Part shown: positions 44,471 through 55,896 of the stretch, piece by piece | How the letters are laid out: each line of letters starts with the position of its first letter | Numbering within the stretch: the first letter of the stretch is position 1 | Source of the DNA: Epiperipatus broadwayi | Lineage: Eukaryota > Onychophora > Udeonychophora > Euonychophora > Peripatidae | Direction: 5' to 3' | Assembly: GCA_028023455.1 (NCBI GenBank) | Contig: JAQFVV010000072.1 | Location: forward strand, 5,486,082-5,550,081 | DNA: 64,000 bases | The notes under the pieces: generated by a model | Seen by the model: the letters and a program-made list of their open reading frames with translations, nothing else | What the model was told of the DNA's origin: nothing | Database searches by the model: none | Translations under genes and position numbers: made by a program

Positions 44471-45655
44471 TTAATTGGATGAAAATTCAGAATAGTTCAG
44501 TAATGAGGCAAGAAGTTTTAGTTAAAATTATTAAACACTACGATAAAATGGAGGATTAATGTGCGTGGGAGCGGCTAGTAAAGATATTATACGTAACAAC
44601 TTCATAATTTAAAAGAATTACTGATCTTGGAAAGCTTCAAGCCACACGATCTTTTAAATAAGTAATTGTAGTATAAATTTCACTGTCATGGGGCATAAAC
44701 ATATTTGCTTTTATCATTTATTATAGTTTTAATATTTTCTATATTTAGAATAAAATAAGTCTCTATTACAACATAAAATTTAATTTGATATAGATTTTGA
44801 ACAATTATTATATCCATATTTTTTATAAATACACGCAATTTTTAAAAAAAAAAACACCAAATGTATATATATTATATTCGTAGACCATGTGATTAGATTT
44901 AGACCACGTGATTAGATTTACTGTCATTACCTTGTTATAGTAAAATAAAAATTGATTTGAATGTCAATCCTTCCTTTAATTATAATTTATTGAAGCTTAC
45001 AGAATTAATTTTATTTATTTATTTTGGTAAATTAATTTTTCTTTTTGATAGGTAATAAATTACTTTCTGTTTTTTTTATTATATATACTGTATATATAAA
45101 TAATCTCACAACCATTAATACTGCAAGCATCTAATTTATAAAATGTTAGGTATTGTGCTACGCTGAATAGTGAAATGATTTTCAGGTATGAAAGTCAATT
45201 GTGAATAATAAATAATCAATGCCCTGGTAGAGTGGACGTTGGTTCATCAAAGGCCAGATACTGTTTCTGATACAAATAATCTTTTCTGTCTTCCTCTTTT
45301 TCATCTTTAATCACATAACCCAGTCATTATGAGCCTCTCATACCATAAGACATCTCCCTATACCAATTAGAATAAAGGATTATGTGTTTGTTTAACAACA
45401 TTTCTATCTTCACACAGAATTTCCAACTTGAATTCCCTATCTTATGTGAGAGTGGTGTAGTGAAAGTTATAAAAACTTTTATCATAAGCAAAAAAACCAG
45501 GTGTTGATATCTCTGTAACACTATATATATATTAAATGAAAGTATATATTTCAGCTAGGGATAATGTCTAATCTAATAAATGATTAGTAAAAATTATTAC
45601 ATATTTCCATAAAATGGTTTGTGTCAAAGTTGTAAAGCAAAAAATTTGAAACATA
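44471..45655. other. Unassigned AT-rich DNA
   Basis: GAGAGTGGTGTAGTGAAAGTTA at 45449-45470 echoes the flanks of family C near 2340-2540. Otherwise nothing. Confidence 0.35.
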
Positions 45656-45659
45656 TGAA

Positions 45660-45830
45660 TTAAAAAATAGTGATTTGCTATCTTATATATATATATATAC
45701 TTAAAAAATAGTGATTTGCTATCTTATATATATATATATACTGAACAAATGATAAAGATAGGTGTAAGAGATTGTGATGTAGACCAACTAATAAGTGCTG
45801 GTTCGGCAATTATTTTTGATCACAATAGAG
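45660..45830 (+). repeat. Hammerhead repeat fragment after a 41 bp tandem duplication
   Basis: TTAAAAAATAGTGATTTGCTATC followed by TA repeats occurs twice (45661 and 45702). Then GAGATTGTGATGTAGACCAA leads into a decayed hammerhead (45781-45822): CUAAUAA core, stem II GUGCU/GGCA, AAUUA in place of GAAA. The 77-codon frame that covers it is not a gene. Confidence 0.55.
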
Positions 45831-46594
45831 CATGTAATTATGGTTTTAAATTTGACAATATAGATATAAAAATTATTCAAATTGAAAGGTATAATGAAAA
45901 CCGAAAAATTAAGGAGGCAATGATGATATCTAGGAATAGAGAGGGTTAAATGAATAGACAAACAGCTAATATAAAGACAACAGAACTGTGAAAAATTTGA
46001 ATGGATTGAATGAGGGTAATATAAGTTTATTTTGTGTACATTTGTATTAATGGTTGATAAAGATTGTCAGTGATACAATCGAAAGTACTTCCGGTAAAGA
46101 ATATATTGTTTAAAATTTGAATACTGTATTAAATAAATTTGTTTGAATTATTATTATATGATTTAAAAATACAGACATTTAATGATTATATATATATATG
46201 AAGATAAGTTTAACTATCTCTAAAAATAATGAGTATAAGAAGTTAAATTAGAACATATGCTGTATGGCTTACTTGAAAAAGGTGTGTTTCAATGTATCTA
46301 TAATGTGAGAGGTTGGTCTGACCTTTGGGTTGATTTATGACAGGATTGAGCTAAAGAGGAAAGATGCACTGATAAAAACAAAAAACTTGCATATAGTTAT
46401 ATAAATTTTAAAAACAAATTATAAATCTTTATATATATACATTTATAAATTCTTTTTTTTATTTAAATAATACTTATGTTAATTTTTCAGTTTATTTTTA
46501 TAACCCACATGAAGATAGACCAGTACGTGATCAAATTTTTTCATTACATTTTTGAGTGGGGAGGGGGGAGTATCTTCCATTATAAAGTATGTAT
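45831..46594. other. Unassigned AT-rich DNA
   Basis: Nothing recognised. Confidence 0.4.
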
Positions 46595-46760
46595 TAAACC
46601 ATCAAAACACTACATGATCACCATTTCATATGCTTACACATGTTGTTAATAAGATGAAACTCTCCATACTGTAATGCCACTAAGTGCAAGCCTTCATTAT
46701 CAATGGATGCAGGAAGGTTTTGTGCATAAAATTACTATCTGGTGACTATTCATCCAACAT

Positions 46761-46803
46761 TCCTAGACATGTTTCTAGCTTGTAGCTTTCATCAGTGAGG
46801 AGT
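46761..46803 (-). ncRNA. Hammerhead ribozyme motif (family A), classic GUC site
   Basis: Minus strand: CUCCUCA, core CUGAUGA, stem II AGC/GCU around UACAA with an A.A base pair next to the core, GAAAC, AU, GUC, then UAGGA. ACAUGU is self-complementary, so stem III can be a two-pair hairpin in one molecule or a six-pair duplex in a dimer. The scissile triplet is GUC, the most usual one. Stem I is short and partly mismatched (CUCA / UAGG). Confidence 0.75.
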
Positions 46804-47273
46804 CTCAGATTGAGAGCACTGCACTTAGATCTTAGGATCTAATGTAACCCTTCAGTAGCCACCTTTTACCTAATTGGTCAACTATAAAGCTAGGACTCAA
46901 AATGAAACACTACAATGTATTCAACCAAAGCTCACTCACTTGTAGAGTCACATAGATCTGAACTCAGTTCAGCATCCATACATTTTTGTGTATTTGTTTT
47001 TTTTTCAAAAACCACAATCACCATTATTCTATGGGCATGACATATGATAATAGTGAACTGTGGTTTTTGAAAAGCAGAAGACATCAAAAAATGTATAGAT
47101 GCTGAACTGAGTTCAAATCTATATGTCTATACAAAGTGAATGAGCTTGGATTGGAACCATTATGACGTTTTGGATTTGGATTCTAGCTTTGTAGTTAATC
47201 AAATAGATAAAAGATGGCTTCTGGAGGGTTGCATTAGATCCTAAGATCTATGTGCAGTCTCTCAAATTGAATG

Positions 47274-47316
47274 CTCCTCACTGATGAAAGCCACAAGCTA
47301 GAAACTATTCTGGAGA
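47274..47316 (+). ncRNA. Hammerhead ribozyme-like motif (family A)
   Basis: CUCCUCA, CUGAUGA (47281-47287), stem II AGC/GCU around CACAA, GAAAC at 47300-47304, then UAUUC. The scissile triplet is AUU-like, so stem III is damaged. Stem I CUCCUCA/UGGAG pairs partly. Confidence 0.62.
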
Positions 47317-47469
47317 TGTTGGATGAGTAGGCACTAGGTAGGGATTTTATGGACAAACTTTCCTGCATCCATTGATTATGAAGGCTTGCATTTGGTGGCA
47401 CTATGTATGAAATAGTCTTATCAAAAATAAAATAATTTCACACAATAGATTATCTATTAGTAGATAAAG

Positions 47470-47730
47470 AGAGAATGAATAAAGTACTGAAAATTAAAGT
47501 GTTTGATAATGAAGAGGGAGAGAGTATGTAATAGTGATCATAATTTCTCTATAATAGAACTGGTTAGTAATGCGATGGAAAATAGTAATAAAAATAGAAA
47601 GGATAGTGAAACATATAAATGGAGAATGAATGATAAGAATAAGTTAGAAGAATATAAAATAAAAGTAGAAGAAATCATGGAAGAGTTTGCTGGGAGTGAA
47701 TATAAGGAAACAGCCATTTTTGATTAATTG
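47470..47730 (+). pseudogene. Knuckle-type LINE (LINE2), endonuclease end and linker
   Basis: The frame from 47503 reads RERVCNSDHNFSIIELVSN, which contains the SDH active-site block at the end of an APE-type endonuclease domain, then a polar linker YKWRMNDKNKLEEYKIKVEEIMEEF leading towards a polymerase. The frame ends in TAA at 47727, where the copy breaks off. It probably belongs to the same family as 55.9-58.3 kb, but there is no overlap to prove it. Confidence 0.6.
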
Positions 47731-47993
47731 TCTGTTTCATCTATTTGTCCCTCACACCTATATCTGTGCCAGATTTAAATCCCCTAGAGTAACTAAATAA
47801 ACAATCTCAAACAGTTATATATGTATGACCACACATATATATGAAGAATGTTAGATTCATAATAGAATTGATATATCTATCACAGATATCTCTTTCATTA
47901 TTTGAAGGCCACATAGTTCAAAAATATGGCTTAGTTATAAATTAGCAGTCAATTTCATAGTTATTTTACTTTAAGTCACATATATATATATTA

Positions 47994-48256
47994 TAATGGT
48001 TGGGGAAATAGTAGGGTCTTCCGTATCTGCCGTACAGGGTGTCACCAGGCTATTGGAACCTGAAAAATTTATATAGTAGGCAGATACATAAGTTAAGATC
48101 TGAATTTTTACATATATATTTTATTCCAACTGTCAGCCCTAGTCACTAGCTCATGGAGCAGCAGAGATAATAATATATAATTTTACTTAAAATATATTTT
48201 CAATATTAAAAAATAAAAGCTACTGCCAGTAATAACACACAAAAAACATTTATTAA

Positions 48257-48315
<59 letters not shown>

Positions 48316-50175
48316 ATTTAAAATTGAGGAATAAAATTTATTATTTTATATTGGTTATTAATTTTTAAATTTAAATTATTTTAAACAGTCTGCACAGATG
48401 GACATTTTATAAAAGTTTGTTTTATCATGTTGAGTATAAATAGGCTACATAGATTACTCAGTTAAAAAATTTTCAAAACAATCGTTCAATCTCAGACTAA
48501 AAGTTTGTAACCAGACCAACACTTGCTTCCTGCTATATGAAATGCAACCAATGCAATATGAAGATGCTAGCATAAAACCACACAGTCAAGAATGTGTGTC
48601 TGCTGTGTGATATTATTTGACGGACATGATCTTCATCCAGTACAGGAATGTGCATCTGTCTGGTGAAGGAATCATGTATATAAAATAATTAGAGAAGTGC
48701 TATGTATGGGGGAGAGCAATCTATCTGCCAACTTATAGTCCCTATCCATAGAGCTAGAAGGGGCCAATGATGTAGGAAATACATCTACATCCATTGCAAT
48801 GCAATGACTACATCTCTGGGTCATGCATTCAATTCGGCTTTACCGTATATGCTAAACACACTTCACATTACATTGATATAAACACCCATATATCCCTCCA
48901 CCAGCATCAATCTAACTATGAGACAAATAGCCTGAAATTAAAACCCATTCAAAATAAATATAAATGATTAAAATATAAAGTTATTGATGGAATTGCAGAG
49001 GAAAATTTACAATAAACCCAATGGCATTCATCATAAGATGCTGCATTGACATCAATAACTTAAAAGATATATGAATAAATATGTTTGGACATTCAGCATA
49101 AGGTGTCATATTTACCGATATCTATATATTTTAATAAAAAAAACACAACTAATTGTTAATAAATCTATGTAGCTCTCTACACCCAATGTAAATTTATTAC
49201 ATTTAAATAATTTAGTCAATAAATATTAATAAAAAAAATGGAAATGATCAAATTAGCAAACTCAAACATATAAAATTAAACATTAATAATTGATTTTGAA
49301 ATTTTAAAAGTCAGATTAAAGTTCATTTTAAAAATTAGGTTTAGTTGATTATTAAATGCTTGTCAAATCTTGATGAAAGTTCCTAATTATTTTTTTTAAA
49401 AATTTTACAGTTCATATCTTACAGCAGAAGAGCTCCCAGTTCCTGATGCCAATTCCTGCGAAGTCTTTTGTGGAAGACCGGTCTGTTGTTTCGAAGATGG
49501 CCTTAGTTGGTTCAATCCTGGCACTATTTTATTGCAGTACCCTTTGATTCTGGGTCTGCAACAGTACCATTCATAATTCAACAGTTCATTTGAAATAAGT
49601 GAGAGAGTAAAAAGTGCATCTATCACCCTTCTCAAAAAATCAAGCTGGAACTAACTCTCAATTTTAATATTTTTCTTTTTATACAAATCATCCGGATTCA
49701 CTGAACAATCAATGATTTTCGTTAGGGTCCGAGCGTTGGTTGCTGCTTCTATGGACATTCTCCTTTAGAGCGGGGAACAATCTTTTCGATTTTTATCTAT
49801 ATCTTTCATCTGACTTTTTTTATATAAGAGCCCCAAGGGCTAGTTTGCTTTTTCATTTAATTAAAAGAACAATCATTTCCATTTTGAGATTACAGGAATT
49901 AATTAATACCTGTTTCCATTTTTATTTATGTAACTTTAAAAAAAAAATATTAATCTTTAAATCTTTAATCTTTTTTATTTATTTATAAAAAAGTATGTTC
50001 AAATACTTTTTTTTTCATTTTAAAAAAATACTTTTAAAGTTTTTTTCCATTTGTGTGATATATTATATACGTTAAACAACTCTTTTTAATTTTAGCTTTT
50101 AATAAATTTATTTTTATTTACGAACTTTTTATTTTAATTTTAAATTAATGTAACGGCATATTATATACCATTATA
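47994..50175 (-). mobile_element. Solo-LTR-like element, minus copy (about 2.2 kb)
   Basis: Aligns along its length, in reverse complement, with 53512-55653. Conserved points on the minus strand: CGTTACATT near 50150, AATTCCTGTA..TCAATCATTTCC-type blocks, TATAAAAAG near 49690, GGAACTTTCATCAAG near 49375, the CATTCCTG / CATTCTTGACTGT motifs near 48580-48650, CACTAGCTCA..GGAGACGCAG-like near 48150 and GGCAGATAC near 48020-48090. It contains a (TA)n run at 48259-48312. Ends are blurred by AT repeats. It has no conserved frame; the 76-codon minus frame at 49405-49635 covers the leader downstream of the TATA box. Confidence 0.75.
48259..48312. repeat. (TA)n microsatellite
   Basis: About 27 TA units inside the LTR-like element; the sister copy has only CACATATAAAATAATA there. 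Confidence 0.9.
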
Positions 50176-50783
50176 ATATATATATGGTATATTTCAAATA
50201 CCATCATCATACATATATAGTAGACGATTAGTTTACACTGATTATTATTCTTGGGTGGATTCGAAATTTATTGTAAACAACTTTAATTACACTATCGTAC
50301 CCACACTAGTATAGCGTGAAATCTAGATTTGAAATCTTAGATTTACAATAACATTTTTTTGCTAAAATTGTTGTTTTAAACCATGTTTATTCAACTGGTA
50401 CTATTGACCAATTACATGGGATGTTAGATGGCCAAAATAAACTAAAAGTATAATATTTAAAATTGGAACCAAAGCTAGGTTAAACTGAATAAATTAAATA
50501 GACTAAATGTTGTAGAAGTGCTAATGGATTTTCCAAACAAGCAAACAGATCGCTAGGAATAAAAATATATAAATAGTTTAGATTTTAGAATCAAAAAATA
50601 TATTGGTTTTTAAATTAATATATATATGTGCTCTGCACACAATTAATGAAGATATTAATAAATTGTCAAAATTTTTACTGCCAAGCGCTTTCGTGACAGT
50701 CTACAGTCCCATATTCATGGCGAGTTATTCTGTTAATAACTGTAAAACTATGCAAATTTTATGCAAATTTATATGCAGATGTT
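50176..50783. other. Unassigned AT-rich DNA
   Basis: The start of the region between the inverted LTR-like copies. Nothing recognised before the Penelope-like relic. Confidence 0.4.
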
Positions 50784-51250
50784 TCATGGACTATTTACAA
50801 GAAAGGGAATAGCAGGCCTCTCTTCTGTTGATTGCCGATGGGTCAGCCACAATGAAGTAAGCTTTCCTAACTTTACGTTGTCGTTTGTTTCAGAGCAAAC
50901 AACACTGGCTGTGGTAGGTAGAAAAGCATGTCCAGAGTTTCTTTCGTGTTCGACAAAAATCGAATTACCTTCATAATTTGTTTTGGTTTTATTGTAAAGG
51001 TATCGGTGTTGAGCTACTCTGGTGGCAATGTTAGTTTTGGTCTCTCCATAATATGTTGCCATGCAATTTCTTTAGGGGCAGGTAATTTTGTACACAACTT
51101 GAGGGGTGAGTTCAGGTTTGATCCTGTCTTTTGTATTATTTATCAGTCTATTGGTGTTGGGAGGTGAATGGAAAGCGACTTCAAAGTCACAAATAAAATG
51201 GCCAACAAGATCCACATCAGTTTTAAATTTAATATGATGGAGTAGAGGGC
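50784..51250 (-). pseudogene. Penelope-like element, GIY-YIG endonuclease relic
   Basis: Minus-strand reading: FICDFEVAFHSPPNTNRLIN, NTKDRIKPELTPQVVYKITC, a stop, then NCMATYYGETKTNIATRVAQ, H, and further SIFVEHERNSGHAF. VVYKI.C, then the YYGET.. R..QH pattern and the later EH..SGH fit the GIY-YIG endonuclease domain that ends Penelope-like polymerases. One stop (TAA, near 51072) lies between the Cys motif and YYGET. The reverse transcriptase domain upstream is not found in 51250-53455. The relic is 92 codons long after the stop and ends at 50784. Enzyme role: nicking DNA to prime reverse transcription. Confidence 0.82.
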
Positions 51251-53440
51251 ATAGACTTGCTACTTTTACTGCACGAAAGTGGTGGTCTGTGCTCTCATTC
51301 TACTTGCTGTCTGTCACAGCCTACTATCACTATCATGATGAGGAGCATTCCAGTCAAAAGCCTGCTGTAAGATCATGATGGGACCAAGCCCTTTATCCAG
51401 GGAGTAATAGTGCCTACACCACTGTCCAGTGTGCCTGAAGCCACAATCAAAAAAATTGGTAACCTTTTTAACTACCACAGAGCTCTATCTAGAAATTTTC
51501 AATTTTTTAACTTCAGTCTATTAAAGCTATCTACCATTAAAAATTAATGTTCAAAGTCTGATTTCTAAATTCTCAATCTAAAGTAAAACTAAACCTGTCA
51601 CTAATCTAGCCTGACACTATGCCTGTATTTTAAGTTAATTTTTTAAAAATGTAAACCACTGTAGCAATTTGATTTAACTTATAAATTACTGCAGTTACTT
51701 ATGCCTATCTATTTGTCTATTTTATTTCACTCAACTTTAAATTTTACATATAATATGCCAAATATCTCAAAACCATGAGCATATAATTTTAGTCAATTCT
51801 TGGTGAAGATATAATATCTTTGCTTTAATAAATATTAGTAAAACTAATTTGCTCTTCAACTCACTGTTTCGAGATCCTATTGTTTTTCATCATAATGGCC
51901 TACTTGATGTTTATTATTATAGTTATATTTAGTTATCTCCAATATAATATTGTGGTTTGCTCAATTAGAGTTATGAATTCTAACTTTACGTATGTTTATT
52001 ATACCTAATGTCAGGGACTAGCCATAGAGTAATATTAAAGTGTATTTATAATGTATTGTGGTTAATTGCCCATTAAATATACTCCCTCTCCCCTATATTA
52101 TTAATTAGATATGCAGGTCTGGTATCTTAAACTAGGATACTAATTTATTTTGTTCCTTAATGTAGCATGGTTGATATGATAGTTTTAAGAACTAGGTTCT
52201 GTAGCTGCGCAAATAGATTCTATCTGTTTTTAAGGCACCATAAGTTAATTATACACACTTTGATTTACTATATATGTTGTGGGTGGGTTCTTATGAAAAA
52301 CATGCTGTACATTAACCACTTGCCACATTTATTTCTTATCAGTTACTGGAAGAGGTCATGCTCATACACTTTAGTTCAGATAAGGTCACACTTTAGAACT
52401 GAAACACAAGTGTCCATGCTGTTTATCACAGACCTATCCAACTCCCCCAACTACTAATGTTCATATTCATGGCAAGTTGTTTGGTCCAGGACACTGAGCA
52501 TTTGCTGCTGAAGCCTGTGAATAAGTAACCACTCACACCATAGTCATGTTTACTAGTATTTTCACAAGTGCTATAGCATATGTGTGTAGACCTAAAGTAA
52601 ACCAGTTCTTTTCATTGTGTTAAATGAAGATTCAACATTAGGCTAAACCCTAATCTCAGTTGTTATACTAAACCTGCATGATTTTTGAGCTTAATTATAT
52701 GCACATCTCCTAAATCTATATCTAGACAGACACCATAGTAGCACACTGTATGTTTCAATATATCTTTGGCTGGCATATTTCCCATGGTTTAGCAGTTCAA
52801 ATTGCAAATAGAATTTGGCATATTAAATTTAGGCATAAATTAAATTATCACACACAACCTTATTAACTATATAAAAATGAGACCATCTGTAACTCCCAAT
52901 CTCATTCACTGTGTATTGCCTGTGAGTGTGAAACTCTATGTACTATAAAATATGTATTTGTTGTTTGTTTTATCTGCTACTTATTTTATTTTATTGATTA
53001 AATTATTTCTTGAAATATAAGCTCATTTCCTCTCTTTCTTACTCATAGTGTGGTCCAGATCCAATTCCACATTGATGTATGTACCATATTTTATATGTAT
53101 TGTTAGACTTAATTATTGATTTAAGGGTGTTATTAGTTTATTTAAGCTTTTGGTCAAACTTATCCCAGTCCTTGTGGTCTCTTTTTTTTCTCCATGTACT
53201 ATGCCAGAATGTAGAAGAAATTGGAACTTGTGTGTCACCTCAGAAATATCATTCATAGGGTGTTAAATCACAGAATGCAGGTGGAAGGGTCAAATGTTGG
53301 TCGAAGTGCAGCTCTCACCATCTCAGTTTGGTCAGATTTTGGTGTATTCTACCCAGATTTTGGATTTTATGTGAATATATAAATCTGACCACTACAAAAA
53401 TGACTGGTGTGGTGAAAAAGAAAAAGTGGCAAATACACTC
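51251..53440. other. Unassigned, slightly GC-richer DNA
   Basis: Patches at 51240-51440 (CAGCCTACTATCACTATC, CCAAGCCCTTTATCCAGGGAG) and 52160-52500 are less AT-rich than the window average, but I see no conserved frame. The 96-codon frame at 52167-52457 has no recognisable domain. Some of it may be worn upstream sequence of the Penelope-like element. Confidence 0.35.
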
Positions 53441-53511
53441 TTAAGTGAGGATATTAGAAGTATATACTCTTATTCTTTTTACTTTCTTTGCATTTCTTCA
53501 TATATATATAT

Positions 53512-55653
53512 TGTAACGATACATAGATATGTCGTTACATTTATTTAAAATAAAAACTTAAAAGTTCGCAAATAAAAGGAAAAACTAAACGCTAAAATTA
53601 AAATGTTTGTTAAACATATATATATTCGCACGGATGCTAAACTTTAAAAATATTTTTTTCATAAACAAAAAAAAAAAAAAGTATTTGAACGTATTTTTTT
53701 TAATAAAAAGATACAAGATTGAAATATAAAAATATTTTAATAAAAAAATAACGTAAGTTAAAATAAAAATAGGTATTAATTAATTCCTGTAATCTATAAA
53801 GGGAAATGATTGTTTATTAATTATCTAAAAGCTGTTTAATTAAAAAGTCAGATGAAAAGTTAGATAAGAGAAGAAAGATTTTAGCTTGACCAATGGAAGC
53901 AAATAAAGGCCCGGACCATAATGAAAAAACAGAACAGTGACGTTTTTGTTCATGGAATCCATAGGAGGACTATAAAAAGAAAAAATATTGAGTTCCAGTC
54001 AGTTTTTCCAACTTGATTTGATGACAACGGTAAGACGCACTTGCCGTTCTCTCTCATTTTTTTTTTTTTGTTTAAAAAAAAAATAAAATGAAAAGACTGT
54101 GATACCAGAATGGAACCAGCTAATGCTACCTCCAGAACATTTTCTTCCAATGGAGACGCCGTGGGAATTGCCAACGGGAATTGAAAGCAGAGGCCTGGAC
54201 TCTTCTACCATAAGCTATATGAAATGAACAATTGTTAAAATCAATTAAGAACTTTCATCAAGTTTTACAAGCCAACTGAAATGTTAAAACGGACTCTTAT
54301 CTGATTTTTGTAAGTTTTTAAATCAAATTAATAATGTTTAATTTTATATGTTGTCCAATTGATAAACATAATTTCCATTTTTTTTTTCTTATTGTAAAGA
54401 TTATTTAAATGTATGAAATTTAAGTTGTTTATAGACGCTTGCATGGATTCGTTTGCGGTTAATTATATTTTGGTTTTCATATTTGATCAAAATATATAGA
54501 CATTCGATAAATAATGATACCTTACAGTGAGTATCTAAAATGTATTTATTCGGATGTCTTTTAAGTTATTGGTGACAACGCAAGTATCTTATGGTGAATA
54601 TTATTGGGTTACTTATAAGTTTCCCTCTGCGATTGTCGGTATCAATAATTTTGTATTTTGATCGTTTATGTTTATTTTGAAATGTTTTTGACCGTGGAAT
54701 CTATGTAATCGATCTATACCCAACATTTTTAAACAAATCTGTGCGAACGTATTTAAATGTTAAAATTAAGTCAGGCGTGAATGGCTATATAGTTTGTAAA
54801 GTTATATTAAGGGAGGGTAATCTTAGGTTATTCATTTCATAGTTGAATTGGTTCAATGGATTGGATATATTTGTGTAATTAGTAGATGTAGTATGAGGTC
54901 CGCTATGGGCAGGATTATAGATATACGCCACACACCCTCTGTTTGCCTATGGATGGGTTTGTAAGTCGGCAGAAGACCGCAGTCCATTCCTATGGAGTTT
55001 TTTGTTTATTGATCTACTTGCCAACAAATGTCACATTCCTGTTGGTGGAGAGTCAATCTCTTCTCTATTTCTACTTATTGTTCAGATGTACATTCCTGAC
55101 AGTATAGTATTTTGTGTTGTCGTATCATGCTACATTGAATACATGAATGTATCAGATGGATTGGCGCCAGTTGTTTGCGAAATTTGTTGCCTAAGGTTAA
55201 ATCAGGGAAGAATATTTTCTTTTCAAATGCAGACCTATGTAGTCCATTCATACTCGACCCTCTAAATAAATAGTAAACTCATTATTTGCAATCTACTTAA
55301 ATTTAGAATTAAAAGTTAATATAAAAATCTAAAATGTTAAACTTATTCCTCAAAATTTAAATATTATTTTATATGTGCGTAAATAAATATTTTTATATGT
55401 TAATTTCTGGCAGTGGCTTTTACTCTTTGATATTTAAGATATAAATTAAGATATCGATTTTTATCTCTGCGTCTCCACTGAGCTAGTGACTTGGGCTAAC
55501 GATCGGAATATTTAAATAAAGTGGAATCTTAACAGCGCGTATCTGCCTACTTTATAAATTTTTCTAGGCTCAAATGCCTAAGATGGCGCCCTTGTAGTGC
55601 AGATATTGTTTTTGCGGTTAGAGTCGATCTTCACTTACATTCCGATTGGTACA
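53512..55653 (+). mobile_element. Solo-LTR-like element, plus copy (about 2.14 kb)
   Basis: Starts TGTAACG and ends GGTACA, in the TG..CA style of LTRs. The boundaries are fixed by comparison with the empty family D element at 21.3 kb. The target falls in a TA run, so the duplication cannot be read. A promoter is visible: TATAAAAAG at 53971-53979, then TCAGTT at 53999. A copy with 1.6 kb after the start is unusual for a U5 region. No protein-coding frame is shared with the minus copy. Alternative: a non-coding, non-autonomous element of another class. Confidence 0.72.
53971..54004 (+). promoter_or_regulatory. TATA box and initiator of the LTR-like element
   Basis: TATAAAAAG at 53971-53979 and TCAGTT at 53999-54004, 28 bp from TATA start to initiator. 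TCAGTT is a well known arthropod initiator form. The minus copy keeps TATAAAAAG and has a diverged TTAGTT at a similar distance. Confidence 0.65.
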
Positions 55654-55896
55654 ATATATATATTTCTTATAATAACTTCTTTCATATACACTTCAATGCA
55701 AACAAATTTTCTTAAAAAACTTATTAATTTCCTTACAGTTTCAATTGTGCAGCATGGGTTTGATAAAACTCTGGTGAAGATTGCTGGACAGTCAAAACTG
55801 TAAGGAAAATAAATAAGTTTTTTAAGAAAATGTGTTTGCATTGAAGTGTATGGAAAGAAGTTATTATAAGAAATATATATATGAAGTGAGAATATT

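Larger units (their letters stand above)
46595..47425. repeat. Hammerhead repeat family A, head-to-head inverted dimer
   Basis: Two units of about 380 bp face each other around 47045. AAACTCTCCATACTGTAATGCC (46656) begins the left arm, and TGGTGGCACTATGTATGAAATAGTCTT ends the right. Shared blocks include CTAAGATC, AAAATGTATAGATGCTGAACTGAGTTCA and its complement near 46955-46990. Hammerheads lie at 46761-46803 (minus) and 47274-47316 (plus), diverging from each other. Arm divergence is higher than in 43751-43970. Confidence 0.85.
53443..55896. mobile_element. Family D hammerhead foldback split by an LTR-like insertion
   Basis: The left part 53456-53511 (AGAAGTATATACTCTTATTC..CTTCATATATATA) and right part 55654-55883 together rebuild the element seen whole at 21294-21534. 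Arms ATAACTTCTTTCATATACAC at 55669 and its complement near 55845 face each other. Host duplication: AAGTGAGGATATT at 53443-53455 and AAGTGAGAATATT at 55884-55896, 13 bp with one change. The LTR-like element 53512-55653 sits in the TA run of the left half. A decayed hammerhead (CUGGUGA, AAAAC) lies at 55766-55815. Confidence 0.85.

Noticed and set aside
49405-49635. 76-codon minus frame, possibly a gag leader
   Set aside because: It lies in the LTR-like element, but the sister copy at 53980-54230 does not keep the frame, so it is not conserved as protein.
55597-55841. Mirror-image frames on both strands giving similar peptides
   Set aside because: Both come from the arms of the family D palindrome; a foldback gives similar readings on both strands.
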